A DNA stretch of 64,000 nucleotides, from contig CAYNWB010000001.1 of assembly GCA_964400785.1 (NCBI GenBank), forward strand, positions 1-64,000. Reading direction: 5' to 3'. Below the pieces are notes generated by a model that was not told the DNA's origin, did no database searches, and saw only the letters and a list, made by a program, of their open reading frames with translations. The position numbers and the translations under genes were made by a program. Origin of the DNA: CAVQGZ01 sp964400785. Its GTDB lineage: Bacteria; Actinomycetota; Actinomycetes; Jiangellales; Jiangellaceae. Each line of letters begins with the position of its first letter. The first letter of the stretch is position 1. This document shows, one piece after another, positions 56,303 to 64,000 of this stretch.

Positions 56303-56938
56303 TCACTCCGGCTCCGCTGGGCTCAGGGCGGGGGCGACGGCAGCGAGCCGGTCGAGCCCCAGGGCTCCGGCCCGCACCAGCACGGGGGTCTCGGTGCGCA
56401 CGTCGACGACGGTGGACGGTGGGGTCGGTTCCAGGGGCCCGGCGTCGAGCACCACGTCGATGCCCGGCGTGGGCTGGTCGGTCGGATCGGCGTCCAGTGG
56501 CTCGTCGGCGCCCAGGAGGACGCACGGACCCACCTGCCGGATGACGTCCAGGGCCAGCGGGTGCAGGGGCATGCGGACGGTCAGCGACCGGCCCGTGCCA
56601 CCGACGGCCCAGGCCAGGGACGGTTGCTGTCGGCAGACGATCGTCAACGGACCCGGCCAGAACGCCTGCACGAGCTGCTGACCGACGGGCGTCAGCCGCT
56701 CTGCCACGCCACGCAGCATCGACTGCGAGCTCACCGCGACGGGCAGCGCGGCCGTGTCGGGCCGCTCCTTCAGGCGCCGCAGCGCCGCGACCCCGACCGG
56801 GGAGAACGCATCGGCGAGCACCGCGTACACAGATTCCGTCGGCAGCAGCACGAGGCGTCCACGCCGGGCGCTGGTCGCCGCGGCCGTCACCCCGTGGGCG
56901 CGGGTCCGCGGGTCGGCGGTGTCGAAGCGTCGGGTCAT
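56303..56938 (-). CDS. Sua5/YciO/TsaC-like protein, divergent
   Basis: A 211-residue protein from ATG 56938. It has the YrdC-type core LVLLPTESVYAVLADAFSPV, LRRLKERPDTAALPVAVSS and FWPGPLTIVCRQ. Family members make threonylcarbamoyl-AMP for tRNA t6A. Several hallmark positions differ: PTDTVYG reads PTESVYA, the K-x-R-P-x-x-x-P-L segment is altered, and the S-A-N motif reads GAD (LLGADEPLD). It lies one base after prmC, where Rv1301 is. Activity is therefore uncertain. Confidence 0.8.
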   Translation of the reverse strand: MTRRFDTADPRTRAHGVTAAATSARRGRLVLLPTESVYAVLADAFSPVGVAALRRLKERPDTAALPVAVSSQSMLRGVAERLTPVGQQLVQAFWPGPLTIVCRQQPSLAWAVGGTGRSLTVRMPLHPLALDVIRQVGPCVLLGADEPLDADPTDQPTPGIDVVLDAGPLEPTPPSTVVDVRTETPVLVRAGALGLDRLAAVAPALSPAEPE

Positions 56939-56939
56939 C

Positions 56940-57773
56940 TCACCGGGGTCCACGGGTCGCGGTGACGAACCGGTCTCGACCGGCGAGGTCGCCGTGGCTG
57001 CGGGGCTCGTCCCACTGCTCGCCGAGCAGGGCCAGCACGGCATCGGCCTGCGTGTCGGCGTGCTCGACCACCAGCAGACCACCGGAGGCCAGCAGCCGAG
57101 CCGCCGTGGCGACGACCGCGCGCACCTCCCCCAAGCCGTCGGCGCCCGACCCGTAGAGGGCTCGAGCGGGGTCGTGCACCGCCACCTCGGGGTCGCGTGG
57201 GATCGCGCCCGGCGGGATGTAGGGGGGGTTGCTCACCACGACGTCCACCGACGCCGTGAGCTGGTCGAGAGCGTCACCGAGGTCGCCGGCGTGCAGACAG
57301 ACCGCGCTGCCGGCGAGGTTGCGTCGCGCCCACTCCAGGGCGTCGGGGTCGGCCTCCACGGCGTGCACGACGGCCGTGGGCACCTCGTGCGCGACCGACA
57401 GGGCGATCACGCCCGAGCCCGTCCCGAGGTCGACCACCACCGGACGTCGGCCTGCGCCGACGACACCGCGCGCAGCCTCGATGGCTGCTCCGGCTACGAG
57501 CTCGGTCTCCGGACGCGGCACGAAGACCCCTGGACCGACTCTGACCTCCAGGTGCCGGAACCAGGTGCGTCCCAGGATGTGCTGGAGCGGCTCACGTCGA
57601 GCGCGCCGCTCCACGAGCGACCAGTACGTCGCTCCCGGGTCGGCCAGTGCGCCCAGGCCGACGCGGGGCAGCCCCAGTCCCTCCACGGCCAGCAGCGTGG
57701 CGTCGTTGTGCGGGGAGGGGACGCCCGCCTCCCGCAGCTGCGCGGTCGCCCGATCCAGCCAGGTGGCGGTCAT
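56940..57773 (-). CDS. prmC: release factor glutamine methyltransferase PrmC (HemK)
   Basis: A 277-residue methyltransferase. The N-terminal helical domain (ARREPLQHILGRTWFRHLEV) is followed by VVDLGTGSGVIALSVAHEVP (SAM site) and VVSNPPYIPPG, whose NPPY binds the GGQ glutamine. It methylates the RF1 encoded immediately upstream; ATG 57773 overlaps the prfA stop. Confidence 0.95.
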   Translation of the reverse strand: MTATWLDRATAQLREAGVPSPHNDATLLAVEGLGLPRVGLGALADPGATYWSLVERRARREPLQHILGRTWFRHLEVRVGPGVFVPRPETELVAGAAIEAARGVVGAGRRPVVVDLGTGSGVIALSVAHEVPTAVVHAVEADPDALEWARRNLAGSAVCLHAGDLGDALDQLTASVDVVVSNPPYIPPGAIPRDPEVAVHDPARALYGSGADGLGEVRAVVATAARLLASGGLLVVEHADTQADAVLALLGEQWDEPRSHGDLAGRDRFVTATRGPR

Positions 57774-58876
57774 GCACTCTCGGCTCGTGCGTCCAGCGCG
57801 GCGACGCGGCGCTCGATGTCGTGCGCGACGAGGGCGTCGATGACGGCGTCGAGGTCACCGGAGAGCACGTGGTCGAGGTTGTAGGCCTTGTACCCCACGC
57901 GATGGTCGGAGATCCGGTTCTCGGGAAAGTTGTACGTGCGCACACGCTCGGAGCGGTCGACCGTGCGCACCTGGCTGCGTCGCTCTGCCGACGCCTGCGC
58001 CGCGGCCTGCTCGCGGGCCCGTGCCAGCAGGCGGGCGCGCAGGATGCGCATCGCCTGCTCGCGGTTCTGCAGCTGCGACTTCTCGTTCTGGCACGACACG
58101 ACCGTGCCGCTGGGCAGGTGGGTGATCCGCACGGCCGAGTCGGTCGTGTTCACGCTCTGGCCCCCGGGTCCGGACGAGCGGTACACGTCGACGCGCAGGT
58201 CGTTCGGGTCGATGGGCACCTCGTCCACCTCGGTCGCCTCGGGCATCACCAGCACTCCCGCCGCACTCGTGTGGATGCGCCCCTGGCTCTCGGTCACCGG
58301 CACTCGCTGCACGCGGTGCACCCCGCCCTCGAACTTCAGCCGGGCACCCGGAGTCCGGTCCGGCTCCGTGCTCGGCCGAGACCGCACCGCCATCGTGGCA
58401 TTCGACACACCGCCCAGCGGAGTGTCCTCGGAGTCGATGACCTCGACCTGCCACCCCTGCCGGTCTGCGTAGCGCTGGTACATGCGCATCAGGTCGGCGG
58501 CGAACAGCGCCGACTCGTCCCCGCCCTCGCCGGCCTGGATCTGCAGCAGCACCGGCCGGGAGTCGTCCGGGTCTCGCGGCAGCAGCGCCGAGCGCAGCCG
58601 CGCGGCCAGAGCATCGACCTGCGACTCCAGGGCCGCTGCCTCACCGACGAAGGACTCGTCCTGCTCGGCGAGGTCATGTGCGACCTCGCAGTCGGCGACT
58701 GCGGCCTGGTAGGCCTGATAGGTGCTGACGGTCGACTGCAGCGTCGAGTGCCGCTGGCCCAGCTCCCGCATGCGAGCGGGCTGGGTGTGCAGGTCGGGGT
58801 CGGCGAGGGCCTGCTCCAGCTCGACGAGCTCGTCGGCCAGCTGCTCTGCTCGCTCGAGCAGTGGGCGTGGGAGCAC
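57770..58876 (-). CDS. prfA: peptide chain release factor 1
   Basis: A 368-residue RF1 recognising UAA/UAG. The GGQ loop is YRSSGPGGQSVNTTDSAVRI; the helical N-domain and ADRQGWQVEVIDSEDTPLGG of the anticodon-like domain are present. GTG 58876 is 6 bp after rpmE. Pairing with prmC is conserved. Confidence 0.96.
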   Translation of the reverse strand: MLPRPLLERAEQLADELVELEQALADPDLHTQPARMRELGQRHSTLQSTVSTYQAYQAAVADCEVAHDLAEQDESFVGEAAALESQVDALAARLRSALLPRDPDDSRPVLLQIQAGEGGDESALFAADLMRMYQRYADRQGWQVEVIDSEDTPLGGVSNATMAVRSRPSTEPDRTPGARLKFEGGVHRVQRVPVTESQGRIHTSAAGVLVMPEATEVDEVPIDPNDLRVDVYRSSGPGGQSVNTTDSAVRITHLPSGTVVSCQNEKSQLQNREQAMRILRARLLARAREQAAAQASAERRSQVRTVDRSERVRTYNFPENRISDHRVGYKAYNLDHVLSGDLDAVIDALVAHDIERRVAALDARAESA

Positions 58877-58882
58877 GCGGGG

Positions 58883-59110
58883 CTACTTCGAGGAGCCGGA
58901 CGCGCCCTTTCGTGCGTAGCGCGCCTCGAAGCGAGCGACCCGTCCACCGGTGTCGAGGATCTTCTGCTTGCCCGTGTAGAACGGGTGGCAGGCCGAGCAG
59001 ACCTCGGCGTGCAGGACGCCGTTGCGGGCCGTGCTGCGGGTGACGAAGGTGGCGCCGCAGCTACAGGTCACCTCGGTCACGTCGTACGCGGGGTGGATGT
59101 CGGGCTTCAT
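58883..59110 (-). CDS. rpmE: 50S ribosomal protein L31, zinc-binding type
   Basis: A 75-residue protein from ATG 59110 with KPDIHPAYDVTEVTCSCGAT and VCSACHPFYTGKQKILDTGG. The Cys-x-Cys and Cys-x-x-Cys make it the C+ (zinc) paralogue, so a zinc-free L31 may exist elsewhere. The 125 bp before it probably hold its promoter; I see no certain -35/-10. Confidence 0.97.
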   Translation of the reverse strand: MKPDIHPAYDVTEVTCSCGATFVTRSTARNGVLHAEVCSACHPFYTGKQKILDTGGRVARFEARYARKGASGSSK

Positions 59111-59235
59111 GCGAACTCCTGTCTGCGCCACCGGGTCGCCGGTACGGCGTGAACCGGTAGCGGAATGCGTGGAAGGGTCGAAGTATTCCAGCCTGCCGCT
59201 GCTGGACCAAACAACGTCGGCCGCAGCGATGATCG

Positions 59236-59556
59236 CTACGTGCGCTCGTCGACCCAGGTGACGAACGTGTCCCAGACCTCGACAGCCCAGGCCCACAGCG
59301 GCTCGGCGATCAGCACAGCCACCACGACCAGCACCGAGAGCACGACGATGCCCAGCACCAGGTAGAACGGGTTGGTGCGCGACTTCGATATCGCCGGTGC
59401 CCGCTGCGCCGGGCTCTGACCGGCCCGGTCGGACTCGCACGCGGGGCACTGCAGCCAGGACGCCTTGTTCTCGCGCCCGCAGCGCGGGCACGTCCACGGC
59501 CCGCTCGAGCCGCTCGGGTCGGCCAGGTCACCGACGGGCAACCGGTCACCGCTCAT
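59236..59556 (-). CDS. membrane protein with RanBP2-type zinc finger
   Basis: A 106-residue protein whose ATG shares one base with the rho stop (TGATG). Residues 21-40 read WTCPRCGRENKASWLQCPAC, an exact W-x-C-x2-C-x3-N-x6-C-x2-C RanBP2-type pattern. One transmembrane helix (FYLVLGIVVLSVLVVVAVLI) follows, then a short acidic tail. In eukaryotes this finger binds ubiquitin or single-stranded RNA. Coupling to rho is close, but its role is unknown. Confidence 0.75.
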   Translation of the reverse strand: MSGDRLPVGDLADPSGSSGPWTCPRCGRENKASWLQCPACESDRAGQSPAQRAPAISKSRTNPFYLVLGIVVLSVLVVVAVLIAEPLWAWAVEVWDTFVTWVDERT

Positions 59557-61262
59557 CAGGAGTACTCCTCGCTGCCGCCGGGGGCGGTGGGTGTGGTCTT
59601 CTGCACCTGCAGCAAGAACTCGTAGTTCGACGAGGTCTGGCGCAGCTTGGTGAGCAGCAGCTCGATGGCCTGCTGGTCGTCGAGGGCGGCCAGCACCCGT
59701 CGCAGCTTCCAGACGACCTTGAGCTCGTCCGGGGCGAGCAGGATCTCCTCCTTGCGCGTGCCGGACGCGTCGACGTCGACCGCAGGAAAGATCCGCTTGT
59801 CGGCGAGCTGGCGCGAGAGCTTGAGCTCCATGTTGCCGGTGCCCTTGAACTCCTCGAAGATCACCTCGTCCATCTTCGACCCGGTCTCGACCAGTGCCGT
59901 CGCGAGGATGGTGAGCGAGCCGCCGTTCTCGATGTTGCGCGCAGCGCCGAAGAACTTCTTGGGCGGGTAGAGCGCGCTGGAGTCCACGCCTCCGGACAGG
60001 ATGCGTCCGCTGGCCGGGGCCGAGAGGTTGTAGGCGCGTCCGAGCCGCGTGATCGAGTCCAGCAGCACGACCACGTCATGGCCGAGCTCCACGAGCCGAC
60101 GGGCGCGCTCGATCGCCAGCTCGGCAACGGTCGTGTGGTCGTCTGCGGGCCGGTCGAAGGTCGAGGCGATCACCTCTCCCTTGACCGTGCGCTGCATGTC
60201 GGTGACCTCTTCGGGTCGCTCGTCCACCAGCACGACCATGAGGTGGCACTCGGGGTTGTTGGTCGTGATGGCGTTGGCGATCGCCTGGAGCACCATCGTC
60301 TTGCCGGCCTTCGGCGGTGACACGATCAGGCCGCGCTGGCCCTTGCCGATGGGGGCGACGAGGTCGATGACGCGCGGGGTCAGCAGGTGGGGCTCACTCT
60401 CGAGCCGCAGCCGGTCCTGCGGGTACAGCGGGGTCAGCTTGTGGAACTCCGGCCGGGACCCCGCGAGCTCGGGGTCGGCTCCGTTGACGGTGTCGACCCG
60501 AACCAGGGCGTTGAACTTCTGCTGCTTCTCACCCTCGCGGGGCTGGCGCACGACACCGGTGACCGCATCGCCCTTGCGCAGGTTGTTGCGCCGCACCATC
60601 GACAGCGACACGTAGACGTCGTTCGGACCGGGAAGGTAGCCGGACGTGCGCACGAACGCGTAGCTGTCGAGCACGTCGAGGATGCCGGCGACCGGGAGCA
60701 GCACGTCGTCCTCGGAGAACGTCGGCTCGGCTCGGCGGTCGTTGCGGTCGCGGTCGGTGCGGCCACGGTCGCGGTCGCGGCTACGACGCCGGCGCCGGCG
60801 ACCCGTGCGGTCGTAGTCGTCGTCGTCGGCTCGCGTGTCGCGGCCCTCACCGTCGCGACTCCCACCCTCGCGGCTCTCCGGGCGCTCGTCCGTGCTACCA
60901 CCCGCACGCTGCTGCTGGGTGGCACGGCCCTGCTCACGGGCGGCCGCGGTCGACCGACCGTTCGACCGCGGCTGCACCGTGGTCTCGTCGGTCGGGGAGA
61001 CGGTGGCGTCGGGCTTCTGCCGGTCGCGGCCGGACGCGCTGGTGGCACCGCGTGCCTGCTTGATCGCGTCGACCAGCTGGCTCTTGCGCATGCCCGTGGT
61101 TCCTGTGATGCCCATGCCGGCGGCCATCTGCTGCAGCTCGGCGAGCCGAAGCGACGAGAGGGCACCCGAGCGAGGCCGGGACGAGCCGCCGTTGGCGGCG
61201 GGCCGGGCGTCGTCCGACGACGTGGTGTCGGGCTGGGCGAGAGTGTCGGTGCTGTCGGTCAA
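59556..61262 (-). CDS. rho: transcription termination factor Rho
   Basis: A 568-residue hexameric RNA helicase. I chose TTG 61262, which has GAAGGAAGGG about seven bases upstream and gives a typical short start. The Rho N-terminal helical domain (LRLAELQQMAAGMGITG) is followed by an insertion of about 110 residues rich in Arg, Asp, Gly and Gln (residues 65-175), common in actinobacteria, where it adds RNA binding and reduces bicyclomycin sensitivity. The core has the primary RNA site YVSLSMVRRNNLRKGD, P-loop SPPKAGKTMVLQAIA and Q-loop VLLDSITRLGRAYN. Confidence 0.95.
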   Translation of the reverse strand: MTDSTDTLAQPDTTSSDDARPAANGGSSRPRSGALSSLRLAELQQMAAGMGITGTTGMRKSQLVDAIKQARGATSASGRDRQKPDATVSPTDETTVQPRSNGRSTAAAREQGRATQQQRAGGSTDERPESREGGSRDGEGRDTRADDDDYDRTGRRRRRRSRDRDRGRTDRDRNDRRAEPTFSEDDVLLPVAGILDVLDSYAFVRTSGYLPGPNDVYVSLSMVRRNNLRKGDAVTGVVRQPREGEKQQKFNALVRVDTVNGADPELAGSRPEFHKLTPLYPQDRLRLESEPHLLTPRVIDLVAPIGKGQRGLIVSPPKAGKTMVLQAIANAITTNNPECHLMVVLVDERPEEVTDMQRTVKGEVIASTFDRPADDHTTVAELAIERARRLVELGHDVVVLLDSITRLGRAYNLSAPASGRILSGGVDSSALYPPKKFFGAARNIENGGSLTILATALVETGSKMDEVIFEEFKGTGNMELKLSRQLADKRIFPAVDVDASGTRKEEILLAPDELKVVWKLRRVLAALDDQQAIELLLTKLRQTSSNYEFLLQVQKTTPTAPGGSEEYS

Positions 61263-61330
61263 CGAGGACCCTTCCTTCTCACGTACCGAGCAGGTCTCGG
61301 TGGGAGTCGTGGAGCGGCGGGGGAGGCCAG

Positions 61331-61435
61331 TCACCGCGCCGCAGGCGGGGAGAGACAGTCGTGCGGCCGCCGCGCATGCGTAGGGAGCAGTGGCAACGAC
61401 CGACCGAGACGATCGATGAGGACGACGAGGTCCAT
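61331..61435 (-). CDS. possible 34-residue upstream ORF in the rho leader
   Basis: In the 256-bp gap between rho and thrB, ATG 61435 opens a 34-codon frame ending 69 bp before the rho start. It starts MDLVVLIDRLGRSLPLLP and ends in a basic, Pro-rich tail. AGCAGG lies just upstream, and TAGTGT, a fair -10 element, is about 20 bases before the ATG. It may be a regulatory leader peptide or chance. Confidence 0.3.
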   Translation of the reverse strand: MDLVVLIDRLGRSLPLLPTHARRPHDCLSPPAAR

Positions 61436-61518
61436 CACCTGCTGCTCACACTAACACGCCCATGATCCGGCGCCATTCCCGAGCCGCATCGTGTCCATGT
61501 CGTGACCGGGGCACCTGC

Positions 61519-62441
61519 TCACTGCGAGCGAGGCGCGCGGATCACCTGGGTCCCTGAGGCCTCGACGGCGACCTGGTGGCGTACCCACCCCGGCTCGTCG
61601 GGCACCGTGTCGACGGCGTCCACGGTCGTCAGCACGAGCACACTGGGTCCAGCCCCCGAGATGACGGCAGCCAGTCCCCGCTCACGCAACCGAGCCACGA
61701 GAGCCATCGACGCGGGGAAGGCGCTCGACCGGTACGCCTGGTGCAGCTGGTCGTCTGTCGCCGGGAGCAGCAGGTCGGGCCGAGCGGTGAGCGCGGTGAC
61801 GAGCAGGGCCGAGCGCGCCACGTTGTGCACGGCCGCCGCATGCGGCACCGCGTCCGGGATGAGGCCGCGGGCACGTGACGTGCTGAGTGTCGCGTGGGGC
61901 ACCATCAGCACGGGCCTGATTCGCGGGTCGACGTCGAGCCGAACCGCGCCGGGGCCCCCGGGCTGCTCCCAGACGAGGGTCAACCCCCCCAGCAGGGTGG
62001 CCCCGACGTTGTCGGCGTGACCTTCGAACGCGCTGGCCAGCGCGATCACCGCCGCGTCGTCCAGCGCGCCTGCCCTGCCCACGGTGTCGGCGAGCTCACG
62101 AGCGGCCACCAGTCCAGCGATCGTTGCGGCGGCCGACGATCCCAGGCCACGCCCGTGCGGGATGCGGTTGGTGGTCGTCAGCTCCAGTCCCGGCTGCGCG
62201 AGGCCTGCGTGCTCGAGACCGGTTCGCAGCGCCCTGACGACCAGGTGCGACTCGTCTCGCGCGACGGTGTCGGCACCCTCACCGGTGACCCGCACCGAGC
62301 AGCCCGTCGGCCGGGTGCGCACCTCGACGTCGTCGAACCACGCCAGCGCCAGGCCCGCGGCGTCGAAGGCCGGTCCCAGGTTGGCACTGGTCGCCGGTAC
62401 CCGCAGGCTCACGGTGCCCGCAGGTGTCGTCCGGGGGCCGG

Positions 62442-62445
<4 letters not shown>
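61519..62445 (-). CDS. thrB: homoserine kinase
   Basis: A 308-residue GHMP kinase that phosphorylates homoserine. It has VPATSANLGPAFDAAGLALA, the ATP loop IPHGRGLGSSAAATIAG and the C-terminal GLAAVISGAGPSVLVL. ATG 62445 overlaps the thrC stop (ATGA). Last gene of hom-thrC-thrB. Confidence 0.96.
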
Positions 62446-63506
<1,061 letters not shown>

Positions 63507-64000
63507 CTAGAGCGCCTCCACTCGCAGCACCGACACCACCGAGCGCACCATCGGAGCGCGCCGCAGGTCGTCGACGGTGGCGTCCAGCGCCCGCTTGGCA
63601 GCCGGATGCGTCACGATGACGAGCTCCGCGTCCTGCCGGTCACGGATCCGCTGACGCACCGTCTCGATCGACACGCCGTGCTGGGCGAACACCCCGGCGA
63701 CACCGGCGAGCACACCGGGCCGGTCGTCCACGTCGACCACCAGGTGGTAGCGGGTCAGCGCGTCGCCCGACGGGGCCACCCGAACCTCGGCGTAGGTGCT
63801 CTCCCCCACGCCCACGACACCGTGCACCCGGTTGCGGGCTGTGGTGACGACGTCCCCCAGAACGGCGCTGGCGGTGGGCTCTCCCCCGGCACCCTGGCCG
63901 TAGAACATCAGCTGACCGGCCGCCTCGGCCTCGACGACCACAGCGTTGAACGCCCCGTGGACGCTGCCGAGAGGATGGTTGCGCGGGATGATCGCCGGCG
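63507..64000 (-). CDS. hom: homoserine dehydrogenase, C-terminal part (runs off window)
   Basis: The frame is open to the window edge, so only the last 164 residues are seen. It includes PLGSVHGAFNAVVVE and LMFYGQGAGGEPTASAVLGD from the catalytic domain, and an ACT domain (YHLVVDVDDRPGVLAGVAGV) that mediates threonine feedback. It abuts thrC, giving a hom-thrC-thrB operon. The start and NAD(P) domain lie beyond base 64000. Confidence 0.95.
   Translation of the reverse strand, partial: PAIIPRNHPLGSVHGAFNAVVVEAEAAGQLMFYGQGAGGEPTASAVLGDVVTTARNRVHGVVGVGESTYAEVRVAPSGDALTRYHLVVDVDDRPGVLAGVAGVFAQHGVSIETVRQRIRDRQDAELVIVTHPAAKRALDATVDDLRRAPMVRSVVSVLRVEAL

Overview
This is a gene-dense, very GC-rich chromosomal window of about 64 kb. 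Starts are often GTG, genes commonly overlap as GTGA/ATGA, and almost nothing is non-coding. The gene families (GlgE-pathway glucan enzymes, NucS, an Asp-type MurA, DUF222/13E12 HNH protein, long delta subunit of ATP synthase, actinobacterial Rho with a charged N-terminal insertion) point to an Actinomycetota chromosome. Gene order is recognisably that of Mycobacterium tuberculosis in several blocks (Rv3030-Rv3039c at the left; an inverted, expanded Rv1294-Rv1326c at the right). Codon style and the crotonyl-CoA carboxylase/reductase would fit a free-living relative such as a Nocardioidaceae-like organism, but I cannot fix the genus. I saw no tRNA, rRNA, CRISPR array, complete insertion sequence or prophage. 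There are two N runs (1284-1293 and 45198-45297), each inside a gene.

Region 1 (1-7013): a methyltransferase, GH57 branching enzyme, GT4 glucosyltransferase, hexapeptide acyltransferase, GNAT, second methyltransferase and enoyl-CoA hydratase. This resembles the mycobacterial locus for methylglucose lipopolysaccharide (MGLP). The GH57 gene is split by about 170 bp of unrelated sequence ending in Ns. Region 2 (7076-16559): glgX-glgE-treS-mak-glgB, a complete trehalose-to-branched-alpha-glucan pathway via maltose 1-phosphate, with tight translational coupling.

Region 3 (16642-21456, minus strand): an apparent operon of a thioredoxin/TPR protein, two alpha/beta-hydrolase-fold esterase-like proteins, an ATP-grasp ligase and a DUF5995 protein. 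Its product is unknown to me and it is one of the better candidates for an undescribed system. Region 4 (21501-28206): a small secreted protein divergent from a large LuxR-type ATPase regulator with a 10-bp direct repeat between them, then an orphan peptide-type substrate-binding lipoprotein and a DUF222/HNH protein.

Region 5 (28268-40012): C4 acyl-CoA metabolism. It holds an isobutyryl-CoA-mutase-type large subunit, two small membrane proteins, a MeaB-like G3E-type GTPase, thiolase, methylmalonyl-CoA epimerase, a crotonyl-CoA carboxylase/reductase carrying a C-terminal pair of CBS domains, and a tandem-duplicated 3-hydroxybutyryl-CoA dehydrogenase. Interspersed are a DivIVA-like coiled-coil protein and two hydrolases. 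The thiolase, dehydrogenase, reductase, epimerase and mutase could form an ethylmalonyl/butyryl/isobutyryl-CoA branch, and the PduO-type adenosyltransferase at 45461 would supply its cofactor.

Region 6 (40099-46048): nucS, a D-amino-acid-oxidase-like flavoprotein, an ABC-2 exporter pair, a STAS protein, a small membrane protein, murA and the cobalamin adenosyltransferase. Region 7 (46071-64000, minus strand): the housekeeping string hom-thrC-thrB, rho, a zinc-finger membrane protein, rpmE, prfA, prmC, a Sua5-like gene, glyA, wecA, two AtpI/AtpZ-like proteins and the full F-type ATP synthase operon atpBEFHAGDC.
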